Source of the DNA: Burkholderia singularis
GTDB lineage: Bacteria > Pseudomonadota > Gammaproteobacteria > Burkholderiales > Burkholderiaceae
Direction: 5' to 3'
DNA: 49,699 nt
NCBI RefSeq assembly: GCF_900176645.1
Contig: NZ_FXAN01000058.1
Location: forward strand, 1 to 49,699
Shown: in pieces, positions 17,473 through 25,772 of the stretch
How positions within the stretch are numbered: position 1 is the stretch's first letter
Layout of the letters: each line of letters starts with the position of its first letter
Translations under genes and position numbers: made by a program
Notes under the pieces: generated by a model
What the model was told of the DNA's origin: nothing
The model's database searches: none
The model's input: the letters and a program-made list of their open reading frames with translations, nothing else

Positions 17473-18528
17473 ATGAAAAACCGACTTGCTCTGTTGACGC
17501 TGCTGTTCGCCGCCAACGTATCGGCACCGGCAAAAACGGTGGTGATCGCCAGCGGCAACGGAGGCGACGGCCAAGCCGCGTCGATGCTTGCAACGCAACT
17601 CGCCCCTGCGGCGGAGTTCGTCGATCTGGTACAGCTCGCTCCGCAGGAAATCGACGTCACCGCTTCAACCTGCATCATGATTGTCGGGCAGCGTGCCGCG
17701 GATTCGTTGCTGGCAACGGGCCGGATAAGATCGTCGCTGCTCACGCGCCCCGTCGCCATTTATACCCATCTGCTGGATAGCACGATCAAGACGTTCGTCA
17801 GCGACAAGATCGACAACACGGGCCGGCTGAATCTGTACACGACGGATTCGCAACTTGCGTTATTGCAAGAAAGGGATGCCGATCTGTACAGCCGGTTGCA
17901 GCGCGCGCATCCACGCGTTGCCGTATACCTGACACCGCTCGTCATGACGACGGTTAGCAGCGCCAACGTTTTGCCGGTTCCCGCCCCGCCGGTCGATTAT
18001 GCGATCTGGCTCGGCGGCAACTACACCACCTCCGTCGGCACGCTCAGGCTTTTTTCCACCGCGCAAATCGTCGCCGCCCTCGATAAATTGCGCGCTGCCA
18101 TTGCGCCGCGTCGTCCGGTCGGCATCTTTATCATGCGCAGACTGTTTTCCGACGACATGACGGGCGTGGAAAAAGCGCACCGTTTAAACGCCATCCGGCG
18201 AGTTTTCCCGGACAACCCGGTCACGCTGTATGTCAGCAATGCGATGCAACAGCAGTTGACCGCGCCGGTTGCCGGCATGGCACAGCCGCCTTCGTATCCA
18301 GCATTGATGCGTGCCCGGTGGGCCGATTCGACTCGCCATTTTGCTTCCGTCGATCAATACAACCTCTTCAGCGATCTCGCCGGCCACGCACTGACTCCCT
18401 TTCTGTTGGACGAACAGGATCAGGATCAGCAACGTTATTCGGCCAGCTATTTGCAAACGCTACACCAACCTCGCAGCCCCGGCATGATGGAACTCATCCG
18501 GCAACGCCAATGCGCGCCGGCATCGTAA
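17473..18528 (+). CDS. Exported protein of unknown function
   Basis: A 351-residue protein with a short signal peptide (MKNRLALLTLLFAANVSAPA). I chose the ATG at 17473 because the upstream in-frame part is not signal-like. The body has Rossmann-like alternating strands (VVIASGNGGDGQAA, IMIVGQRAADSL, YAIWLGGNYTTS). It faintly recalls the layout of ELM1-like (DUF1022) proteins, with a conserved-looking PSYPALMRARWADSTRH in the last third, but the similarity is too weak to name. It follows the dihaem cytochrome gene by about 280 bases in the same direction, so a functional link with that periplasmic protein is possible. No metal-binding or catalytic motif is evident. Confidence 0.6.
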   Translation: MKNRLALLTLLFAANVSAPAKTVVIASGNGGDGQAASMLATQLAPAAEFVDLVQLAPQEIDVTASTCIMIVGQRAADSLLATGRIRSSLLTRPVAIYTHLLDSTIKTFVSDKIDNTGRLNLYTTDSQLALLQERDADLYSRLQRAHPRVAVYLTPLVMTTVSSANVLPVPAPPVDYAIWLGGNYTTSVGTLRLFSTAQIVAALDKLRAAIAPRRPVGIFIMRRLFSDDMTGVEKAHRLNAIRRVFPDNPVTLYVSNAMQQQLTAPVAGMAQPPSYPALMRARWADSTRHFASVDQYNLFSDLAGHALTPFLLDEQDQDQQRYSASYLQTLHQPRSPGMMELIRQRQCAPAS

Positions 18529-18578
18529 GCGACGCACGGAGAGTCGAAACCCATCAACGCCGTGGCGGCCGCGCATGC

Positions 18579-19901
18579 TCAGAACAAATACATCCCCGCC
18601 ACGAACACCACTGCCGAAAACAACAGTGCCGTCACGCAATACCCCATGATGTCGCGTACCCCCAGCCCTGCGATCGCGAGCGCGGGTAGCGCCCAGAAGG
18701 GCTGCGCCATGTTGGTCCACGCCTCGCCATATGCGATCGCCATCGCCGCCTTGCCGAGATCCGCACCGAGCGCTTGCGCGGCCGGCATCACGAACGGCCC
18801 TTGTACGACCCAGTGACCGCCGCCCGACGGCACCGCGAAATTGATTACGGCCGAGCTTAGGAATGTGAGCAATGCGAACGTATGGACGTTCGCGATATCG
18901 ACGAACCACTTGGTGATCACGCCCGCCAGCCCCGAGTGATCCATCAACGCCTGGATACCCGCATAGAACGGAAACTGGATCATGATTCCCGATGCGCCGC
19001 GCGCGGCCGCTGCAACTGCGCGCGCATAAGCCATCGGCGTGCGGTGCAGCAGGATACCGGTGGCAAGAAACACGAGATTCACCGTGTCGATGTCGAGTGC
19101 GAAGCCCTTCTGCGCGAAGCGCACGCCGAGAAATATGAAACATACTGCCGCAACGAGCATCGACAGCAAACGGCTCTCCTCGAGCCGCTCGGCAAGCGTC
19201 GCATCCAGCCCGAGCGTGCGCTCGACACTCGGCGGGTCTTCGAGTAGCTTCGGATCGACCATCACGACGTCGGACGGCTTGGGCATCATCAACCGTGCGA
19301 GGAACGGCAGCATCACAATGAGGCCGATCGTCACGAATGCGTTATAGCCGGTAAAGAGGGTGTCCGACACGGGGATCAAGCCGACCGTCTTTTCCATCGG
19401 ATTGCCCTTCGTCGCGGCAACGAGCGGGATCGATCCGGACAATCCGCCGTGCCAACTCAAAAAGCCCATATAAGCCGATGCGACGAGCAGCCGGTAATCG
19501 ACGCCGCGCACGCGCCGCGCAACTTCGCGGGCAAGCATCGCGCCGAGCACAAGGCCAAAGCCCCAGTTGATCGCGCACGCGAGCGCCGAGACGAACGCCA
19601 CGAGCATCACGCCCTGCCCCGGCGAACGCGCCGATGACGCCAGCGCAACCAGCAAGCGCTTGACCGGCGCGGAGCTGGCGAGTGCATGCCCAGTGACGAG
19701 AATCATCACCATCTGCATCGAGAATGCAAGCAAATTCCAAAAGCCCGAGCCCCACATCATCACAAGTTGCGGCGGCGATTGAGGCGTGAGGCCGAACGCG
19801 AGCGCAAATGTCGCGATGGTCAGCAGGATCGCGAAAATCAGCGGATCGGGCAGCACCCGATGCACGATCTGCGTGAAAAAAACGGAAATGCGTTGAATCA
19901 A
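18579..19901 (-). CDS. AtoE-type short-chain fatty acid transporter
   Basis: A 440-residue inner-membrane protein with about 10-12 hydrophobic segments. It is recognisable as the AtoE/short-chain fatty acid transporter family from the start IVHRVLPDPLIFAILLTIATF, the FWNLLAFSMQMVMILVTGHALA block, WGFGLVLGAMLAREVARR, and the C-terminal VPSGGGHWVVQGPFVMPAAQALG. In E. coli AtoE is linked to acetoacetate and short-chain fatty acid use. It is divergent from a GntR/SDR/BKACE/MFS unit, whose BKACE enzyme should release acetoacetate. That makes acetoacetate, or a related C4 acid, the best substrate guess. Confidence 0.9.
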   Translation of the reverse strand: MIQRISVFFTQIVHRVLPDPLIFAILLTIATFALAFGLTPQSPPQLVMMWGSGFWNLLAFSMQMVMILVTGHALASSAPVKRLLVALASSARSPGQGVMLVAFVSALACAINWGFGLVLGAMLAREVARRVRGVDYRLLVASAYMGFLSWHGGLSGSIPLVAATKGNPMEKTVGLIPVSDTLFTGYNAFVTIGLIVMLPFLARLMMPKPSDVVMVDPKLLEDPPSVERTLGLDATLAERLEESRLLSMLVAAVCFIFLGVRFAQKGFALDIDTVNLVFLATGILLHRTPMAYARAVAAAARGASGIMIQFPFYAGIQALMDHSGLAGVITKWFVDIANVHTFALLTFLSSAVINFAVPSGGGHWVVQGPFVMPAAQALGADLGKAAMAIAYGEAWTNMAQPFWALPALAIAGLGVRDIMGYCVTALLFSAVVFVAGMYLF

Positions 19902-20129
19902 TTGTCTCTCCTCGTCTCTTCGTTCAGGGTAACGCCAATCGCGTGCTCGTTAGCGGGCCAACCGGCATTCAATGCCGCCGGCATGATTCGGCGAACCGGG
20001 CGGATTCTTGCACAAACACACTGCGCGTGCTGGCCGCATCCCGATCTGCGCTCGCACGTCTAGCGTTTTCCCCTACCGCTCGCTCCTTGACGCATGCGGT
20101 GCCACCGACAACACTTCCATGCATTCACA

Positions 20130-20148
20130 GTGTGATCACGAATCACAC
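20130..20148. promoter_or_regulatory. Perfect palindrome before gntR, candidate autoregulatory operator
   Basis: GTGTGAT-CACGA-ATCACAC is a 7-5-7 inverted repeat ending 9 bases before the AGGAG of the GntR gene. The sequence is of the GntR/FadR type (GT..AC symmetry). It also resembles a CRP half-site pair (TGTGA...TCACA) but with a 7-base rather than 6-base centre. It sits between gntR and the divergent atoE-like gene, so it could control both. Confidence 0.65.
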
Positions 20149-20168
20149 TTCAAAATCAGGAGACCGGA

Positions 20169-20879
20169 TTGATCGCGCGCATCGCCCCGCCCGCATTGAA
20201 GGTCATCGAACAAGAAACCATGGCCGACAAGGTCTACCAACAACTGCGCGAAGCACTGATGAGCGGCCGCTTCGCGCCTGGTCAGGCGTTGAGCTTGCGT
20301 GGCGTCGCGCAGGCGGTCGGCTCGTCGACGATGCCGGTGCGCGCCGCGCTCACGCGGCTACGTGCCGAGCGCGCACTCGTCGATGGTCCGAACCGGGCGC
20401 TCGTGGTGCCGCCGATGACGACCGGCATGCTTGACGAGCTGCGTGACGTGCGCATCGCGCTCGAAGGCTGCGTCGCCGAACGTGCGGCTGCGCGGATGAC
20501 AGACGCGCAGATCGCCGGCGCACGCCGCCTCTGCGAAATCATGCAAACCCACGCCGAAGCCGGCCGAACCCGCACGTACCTGCAAAGCAACTTCGCGTTT
20601 CACAGCGCGATCTATGCGCACGGCGCGAGCGAAAGCACCCTCGCGATCATTCAGAACCTGTGGATGCGGATCGGCCCGTTCTTGAACATGGTCGCGCTCG
20701 ACATCCCGCACATGCGCCGCTCGATGGATGCGCACCGCACGATCGTCGACGCGCTCGAGCGGCGTGACGGCGCCGGCGTGCGTGCCGGCATCGCGCTGGA
20801 CATCGGTCATGCCGCGCACGATCTCGCTGCTTCGCTCACGGCCGAACCGGCGTCGCCGCGGCTGCACGCGCGCTCGTGA
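20169..20879 (+). CDS. GntR-family (FCD/FadR-type) transcriptional regulator
   Basis: A 236-residue regulator. The N-terminal winged helix is at residues 15-75 (VYQQLREALMSGRFAPGQALSLRGVAQAVGSSTMPVRAALTRLRAER) and the all-helical FCD effector domain at about 85-220. The FCD metal and ligand-type residues include NFAFHSAIY and the HRTIVDALE block, typical of regulators that sense organic acids. Translation starts at TTG 20169, with AGGAG (20158-20162) six bases before. It heads the SDR/BKACE/MFS genes and is divergent from the atoE-like gene; a perfect palindrome just upstream is its likely operator. Confidence 0.9.
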   Translation: MIARIAPPALKVIEQETMADKVYQQLREALMSGRFAPGQALSLRGVAQAVGSSTMPVRAALTRLRAERALVDGPNRALVVPPMTTGMLDELRDVRIALEGCVAERAAARMTDAQIAGARRLCEIMQTHAEAGRTRTYLQSNFAFHSAIYAHGASESTLAIIQNLWMRIGPFLNMVALDIPHMRRSMDAHRTIVDALERRDGAGVRAGIALDIGHAAHDLAASLTAEPASPRLHARS

Positions 20880-20989
20880 CACTCAGGCAACGCACCTGGC
20901 AGCCGCGCCGGTCCGCCGCGAGCCGGTTAAGCGCAAACCGATTCGATTTCGATTCGAACAGCCATCCAACACCGAAGGAGACATTGCGC

Positions 20990-21787
20990 ATGGCCGCACA
21001 CGACTTGCTCAAACCCTATGACGATCTACGCGTGCTCGTGACGGGCGGTGCGGCCGGCATCGGCCTCGCGATCGCAGACGCCTTCGCCGATTGCGGTGCG
21101 CGTGTGCACATCTGCGACGCATCCGAAACAGCACTCGCCGCACTTGTCGACCGCCCCCAACGACCGGCACTCGGTGCGACGCTAGCCGACGTCACAGATC
21201 CGCGCGCAATCGATCGCGTGTTCGCCGATATCGCGCACACATTCGGCGGGCTCGACGTGCTCGTCAACAACACCGGCATCGCAGGGCCGACCGGTGGTAT
21301 CGACGAGATCACGTCTGCTCAGTGGGAACAAACCGTCGCGATCAATCTGAACGCGCAATTCGAGTTCACGCGCCGTGCAGTGCCGCTGTTGCGCAATGCC
21401 GCCCATGGCGGCTCGATCATTGCGCTGTCGTCGGTGGCGGGCCGGTTGGGTTACGCGTATCGCACGCCGTATTCAGCGACCAAATGGGCGATCGTCGGTC
21501 TGGTCAAAAGTCTCGCGATCGAACTCGGCCCACTCGGCATCCGCGTAAACGCGATCCAGCCGGGCATCGTGCGCGGGCCGAGGATGCGACGCGTGATCGA
21601 AGCACGCGCCGCGCAACTCGGCCTCGGCTATCGCGAAATGGAGGCACGCTACCTCGAGAAGATTTCACTGCGCCGCATGACCGATCCCGACGAAATCGCC
21701 GCCACCGCGCTGTTCCTATGCACGCCGGGCGCACGCAGCATCACCGGCCAGGCCATTTCCGTCTGCGGCAACGTCGAAACGCTTTAA
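20990..21787 (+). CDS. SDR-family dehydrogenase (beta-hydroxy acid type, inferred)
   Basis: A 265-residue short-chain dehydrogenase with an intact active site: nucleotide loop TGGAAGIG (near residue 20), VLVNNTG, catalytic Ser in LSSVAGRLG, and YSATK (catalytic Tyr and Lys). I chose the ATG at 20990, with GAAGGAG nine bases upstream; the longer frame overlaps gntR. It lies 34 bases before the BKACE gene. BKACE enzymes consume beta-keto acids, so the natural role here is to oxidise a beta-hydroxy acid to that beta-keto acid with NAD(P)+, as carnitine dehydrogenase does in carnitine degradation. The true substrate is unknown. Confidence 0.9.
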   Translation: MAAHDLLKPYDDLRVLVTGGAAGIGLAIADAFADCGARVHICDASETALAALVDRPQRPALGATLADVTDPRAIDRVFADIAHTFGGLDVLVNNTGIAGPTGGIDEITSAQWEQTVAINLNAQFEFTRRAVPLLRNAAHGGSIIALSSVAGRLGYAYRTPYSATKWAIVGLVKSLAIELGPLGIRVNAIQPGIVRGPRMRRVIEARAAQLGLGYREMEARYLEKISLRRMTDPDEIAATALFLCTPGARSITGQAISVCGNVETL

Positions 21788-21820
21788 TCCGCCTGCACCC
21801 AGACCGACCAGGAGACCATC

Positions 21821-22753
21821 GTGGCAAACGCTCGCAAAGTCATCATCACCTGTGCGCCGACAGGCGCAATCCATACACCGTCAATGTCGCCGCACCTGCC
21901 CGTCACGCCGCGCGAAATCGAAACCGCGGCAATCGATGCAGCGCAGGCTGGCGCGGCGATTCTGCATCTGCACGCGCGAGATCCGCTCAATGGCAAGCCC
22001 ACGCAAGATCCCGCCGTGTTCGAACAATTCCTGCCGCGCATCAAAGCGCAAACCGATGCGGTGATCAACATCACGTCGGGCGGCAGCCCGCACATGACGG
22101 TCGACGAACGCCTGCGTCCGGCGCTTCATTTTCAACCGGAAATCGCGTCGCTCAACATGGGCTCGATGAATTTCGGCCTCTACCCGATGCTCGAGCGCAC
22201 ACGTGAATTCAAGCACCCGTGGGAGCGCGAGCATCTGGAAAAGAGCCGCGACCTCGTATTCAAGAACACCTTCGCGGACATTGAAACCATCCTGACGCGC
22301 TGTGGCGCGAACGGCACGCGCTTCGAATTCGAATGCTACGACATCTCGCATCTCTACAACCTCGCGCACTTCGTCGATCGCGGGCTCGCAAAGCCGCCGT
22401 TCTTCATTCAAAGCGTGTTCGGCCTGCTTGGCGGCATCGGCGCACATCCGGAAGACCTGATGCACATGCGCCGCACAGCCGATCGCCTGTTCGGCGCGGA
22501 CTATGTCTGGTCGATTCTCGGCGCGGGTCGCCATCAGATTCCGCTCGCGTCGATCGGCGCGGCTCAAGGTGCGAATGTCCGGGTCGGACTCGAGGATTCG
22601 CTATGGATTGCGCCCGGCAAGCTCGCACAATCGAGTGCCGAGCAAGTGCGGAAAATTCGTCAGGTACTCGAAGGATTGGCGCTCGACATCGCTACGCCGG
22701 CAGACGCACGCGCGATGCTCGGGCTCAAGGGCAGCGGCGCGGTGAAGTTCTGA
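21821..22753 (+). CDS. BKACE (DUF849) beta-keto acid cleavage enzyme
   Basis: A 310-residue TIM-barrel enzyme of the BKACE family. These Zn-dependent enzymes condense a beta-keto acid with acetyl-CoA and cleave it to acetoacetate and a new CoA thioester. The Zn ligands are recognisable: H49 and H51 in ILHLHARDP, and E258 in VRVGLEDSLW. The N-terminal loop reads TGAIHTPSMSPHLPVTP, so where the founding enzyme Kce (lysine fermentation) has a Glu that I recall contacting the substrate amine, this one has Ile. That hints at a substrate without a primary amine there, but this is my inference. It starts at GTG 21821, and AGGAG lies 7 bases upstream. It follows the SDR gene closely and is followed by an MFS gene. 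Confidence 0.93.
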   Translation: MANARKVIITCAPTGAIHTPSMSPHLPVTPREIETAAIDAAQAGAAILHLHARDPLNGKPTQDPAVFEQFLPRIKAQTDAVINITSGGSPHMTVDERLRPALHFQPEIASLNMGSMNFGLYPMLERTREFKHPWEREHLEKSRDLVFKNTFADIETILTRCGANGTRFEFECYDISHLYNLAHFVDRGLAKPPFFIQSVFGLLGGIGAHPEDLMHMRRTADRLFGADYVWSILGAGRHQIPLASIGAAQGANVRVGLEDSLWIAPGKLAQSSAEQVRKIRQVLEGLALDIATPADARAMLGLKGSGAVKF

Positions 22754-22964
22754 GGCGGCCGCCCGCCGCTCGCTGAATACGCAAGCAAACGCAGAGACAC
22801 GGTGCCGGCCCACGCCGACCACCGTCAAGCCGTCATCGCCCCGCTCCCGGTGAGTGCCGCCGGCGCGCGACTCCGTCATCTGCTCAACTTTTGTCGAACA
22901 CGAATCGAACACGGTGCGTCGCGCTTGCCGTGCGCGCCAGTTCGCCTTTACCGGAGCCGTCAGC

Positions 22965-24269
22965 ATGTCCACTCGCCAAGCCCAAGCGTTGCGCCCCGCT
23001 GCCGTTTACGCCGATCCGCCCTTGAACCGGCTGCTGTTCAGAAAGCTGCTGCCGCTGTTGATTGCCGCCTATGTCATCAGTTTTCTCGACCGTACCAACA
23101 TCGCGTTCGCGAAGCATTCGATGAGCGTTGATCTCGGCATCTCGTCGGCCGCATATGGTCTCGGAGCAGGGCTGTTTTTCCTGACTTACGCATGCTTCGA
23201 AATCCCGAGCAATTTGATCTTGCATCGTGTCGGCGCGCGTTTCTGGATCGCCCGGATCATGATGACGTGGGGCGCGCTATCGATCGCGATGTCCGTCGTG
23301 CGTGGCGAAACGTCGTTTTATCTGATGCGGTTGCTGCTCGGCGCCGCTGAAGCCGGACTCTTTCCCGGCGTGATGCTGTATCTGACCTACTGGTTCGGCC
23401 GCGACGAACGCGCACGCGCGACGGGCTACTTTCTGCTCGGCGTTTGCATAGCGAATATCGTTGGCGGCCCGCTCGCCGGCGTGCTGCTCGAACTCGACGG
23501 CCTGCTCGGGCTGCATGGCTGGCAATGGCTATTCGTGATCGAAGGCATACCCGCGATTGCGCTTGCACTCGTCGTATGGATGCGCCTGCCCGATCGTCCG
23601 AGCGACGCGCGCTGGCTCGCACCGGAAACCGGCCGCGCACTGGAGAGCGCACTCGCAGCCGAGCAGGAAACCGGCTCGGCTGCGCACAGTAACCATTCGT
23701 TCGGTGTCGCGCTGCGCGACCCGCAAATCTGGCTGGCGATTTTCGTGTACTTCTGCCACCAGTTGACGATCTATACCGTGATCTTCTTTTTACCAGGCAT
23801 CATCGGCGCGTCGGGACAATTCTCGCCGTTCGAGGTCGGTGTATTGACGGCTACGCCTTGGCTTGCCGCCGCGCTCGGCGCGGCAACGCTGCCGCGCTTT
23901 GCGCGCAATTCGCGCCGCGCGCGCACGATGCTGTGCGCAGGGCTCGCCGTAATGGCGCTCGGGCTTGCTGGGGCTGCCCACGCATCGCCCATGATGGAAC
24001 TGATCAGCTTGTGCGTTGCCGCAACGATGTTCTTCGTCGTGCAGTCGATCATCTTTACGTTTCCCGCGTCGCGGCTCACCGGCAGCGCGCTCGCGGGCGG
24101 CCTGGGACTCGTCAATACGTGCGGTTTGCTCGGCGGCTTCGTCGGGCCGACAGTCGTCGGCACGATCGAGCAGGTAAGCGGCGACGCGAAAAACGGCCTC
24201 TTGCTGCTGGCCGCCGCGCTCGTGATCGCGGCGTTGGCCAGCTTGCGGCTGCGCGGCGGGCGCGAGTGA
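22965..24269 (+). CDS. MFS transporter, anion:cation symporter type
   Basis: A 434-residue major facilitator with two sets of six helices. The ACS/phthalate-permease branch is suggested by YVISFLDRTNIAFAK (helix 1, near residue 30), the GAAEAGLFPGVMLYLTYWFGRDERARATG block (helix 4-5 loop), and VVWMRLPDRPSDARWLAPE (central loop). This branch mostly imports organic acid anions such as aromatic acids, sugar acids and hydroxy acids. I chose the ATG at 22965, with GGAG about ten bases before. As the last gene of the GntR-SDR-BKACE unit it is the likely importer of the pathway's starting acid. Confidence 0.9.
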   Translation: MSTRQAQALRPAAVYADPPLNRLLFRKLLPLLIAAYVISFLDRTNIAFAKHSMSVDLGISSAAYGLGAGLFFLTYACFEIPSNLILHRVGARFWIARIMMTWGALSIAMSVVRGETSFYLMRLLLGAAEAGLFPGVMLYLTYWFGRDERARATGYFLLGVCIANIVGGPLAGVLLELDGLLGLHGWQWLFVIEGIPAIALALVVWMRLPDRPSDARWLAPETGRALESALAAEQETGSAAHSNHSFGVALRDPQIWLAIFVYFCHQLTIYTVIFFLPGIIGASGQFSPFEVGVLTATPWLAAALGAATLPRFARNSRRARTMLCAGLAVMALGLAGAAHASPMMELISLCVAATMFFVVQSIIFTFPASRLTGSALAGGLGLVNTCGLLGGFVGPTVVGTIEQVSGDAKNGLLLLAAALVIAALASLRLRGGRE

Positions 24270-24270
24270 A

Positions 24271-24298
24271 GCGAGAAGACCGCGCCCGGCCTTCTCGC
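24271..24298. terminator. Bidirectional hairpin between MFS and codA
   Basis: GCGAGAAG and CTTCTCGC form an 8-bp stem with a 12-base GC-rich loop, exactly in the 39-base gap between two converging genes. A short CCTT follows on the plus strand. It probably ends both transcripts. Confidence 0.6.
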
Positions 24299-24308
24299 CC
24301 TTGCTGCG

Positions 24309-25550
24309 TTACGCCGGATAGGCAAGCCGCTCCGGCTCACGCTGCATGATGATCTTGCCATGCCGGATCGACAGTCGCGCCTTCGCCTGCCGGCGCACCG
24401 CATCGTAGTCGCTGTCGGCATCGAATACGAGCAGGTTCGCGGGCCGTCCCGGCTCGATTCCGTAGCGTTCGCCGAGATGCATCGCGCGTGCGCTATGATC
24501 GGTGACGAAATCGAGACAGCGTTGCAGATCGTCGTAGCCCATCATGTGGCAGATGTGCAGGCCCGCGTCCAGCACACGCAGGATATTGCCGTTTCCGAGC
24601 GGATACCACGGGTCTTTGATCGAATCCTGGCCGAAACACACATTGAGCCCCGCACGATCCAGCTCGGCGACGCGCGTCACGCCGCGCCGCTTAGGAAATG
24701 TATCGAAGCGTCCCTGCAAATGAATGCTCTCGGTCGGGCACGAAATGAAGTTGAGCGCCGAGCGCTTCAGCAGCCGGAATAGCTTCGAGCAATATGCGTT
24801 GTCATACGAGCCCATCGCCGTCGTATGGCTCGCCGTCACGCGTGCGCCCATACCGCGCACACGCGCCTCCTCGGCGAGCACTTCGAGAAAACGCGAGTTC
24901 GGATCATCGGTTTCATCGCAATGCACGTCGACGAGACAGCCGGTTCGCTCCGCGAGATCCATCAGAAACTTGATCGAACTCACCCCCTGCTCGCGCGTGT
25001 TCTCGAAATGCGGAATCCCGCCGACGACATCCGCGCCCATTTCGATTGCCTGTTCCATCAGCCTTCGGCCGCCGTCGAACGATTCGATACCCTCCTGCGG
25101 AAATGCCACGATTTGCAGGTCGATCAGCCCGCGCGCCTCGTCTTTCACTTCGAGCATCGCGTTCAGTGCGGCAAGCGTCGGATCGGTCACGTCGACATGC
25201 GTGCGTACGTGCTGAATTCCATGATCGCGCAGCATTCCGATCGCAGCATGCGCGCGCGCTTTCGTATCGTCATGCGTGATCGTCGCCTTGCGCTGCGCCC
25301 AACGCTCGATGCCTTCGAACAGCGTGCCGCTCATATTCCATTGCGGATCGCCCGCAGTCAGCACGGCGTCGAGATGGATGTGCGGCTCGACGAGTGGCGC
25401 GATCACGAGCTGACCGGCCGCATCGATATGATCCGCACCCGGCGTTGAGATTCGCTCGGGTTGCTTGACAACGGCTGCGATCGCGCCGTCGTCGATATCG
25501 ATCGTGTGCAGGCCGTTGCGCTTGCGCAGCGCGGCATTGACGATTTTCAT
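24309..25550 (-). CDS. codA: Cytosine deaminase
   Basis: A 413-residue amidohydrolase with the CodA layout. The metal pair is HIHLD (H57, H59), followed by HVDVTDPT, VDVHCDETDDP (metal His and catalytic Glu), ASHTTAMGSYD, and FGQDSIKDPWYPLGNGNI, which holds the conserved Asp and is nearly diagnostic of cytosine deaminase. The end ERYGIEPGRPANLLVFDA also fits. It converts cytosine to uracil plus ammonia in the cytoplasm. I chose the ATG at 25550, with AGGAA about 6 bases upstream. The upstream gene on the same strand is a cytosine permease (codB), the usual codBA order, with a 222-base gap. Related enzymes act on isoguanine or creatinine, so the substrate rests on the permease pairing. Confidence 0.88.
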   Translation of the reverse strand: MKIVNAALRKRNGLHTIDIDDGAIAAVVKQPERISTPGADHIDAAGQLVIAPLVEPHIHLDAVLTAGDPQWNMSGTLFEGIERWAQRKATITHDDTKARAHAAIGMLRDHGIQHVRTHVDVTDPTLAALNAMLEVKDEARGLIDLQIVAFPQEGIESFDGGRRLMEQAIEMGADVVGGIPHFENTREQGVSSIKFLMDLAERTGCLVDVHCDETDDPNSRFLEVLAEEARVRGMGARVTASHTTAMGSYDNAYCSKLFRLLKRSALNFISCPTESIHLQGRFDTFPKRRGVTRVAELDRAGLNVCFGQDSIKDPWYPLGNGNILRVLDAGLHICHMMGYDDLQRCLDFVTDHSARAMHLGERYGIEPGRPANLLVFDADSDYDAVRRQAKARLSIRHGKIIMQREPERLAYPA

Positions 25551-25772
25551 GAACGTTCCTGTAGTTGAGTGTCCAGCGTCCGCCATGCAAGCAACGCGGC
25601 CGACGATTGGGCGTATTGCGGTGAATCGATCATTGCTCCGCCACGCGATTTGCGTGGCCGTTCATTCGTGGCAACGCGTCCGGCGTTTCGATCGGCACGG
25701 TAGTATGGCTGCGATTTCCGTCGATCAGGTTTCCGAATATTTTCTTCGCGAAATCATCTCGAACTCATCGGT

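Noticed and set aside
16284..17759. 491-codon minus-strand frame opposite the dihaem protein gene
   Set aside because: Antisense shadow; the plus strand carries two haem sites and family blocks.
20131..20147. CRP site upstream of gntR
   Set aside because: The TGTGA...TCACA halves are separated by 7 rather than 6 bases, and the longer 7-5-7 symmetry next to gntR fits a GntR operator better.
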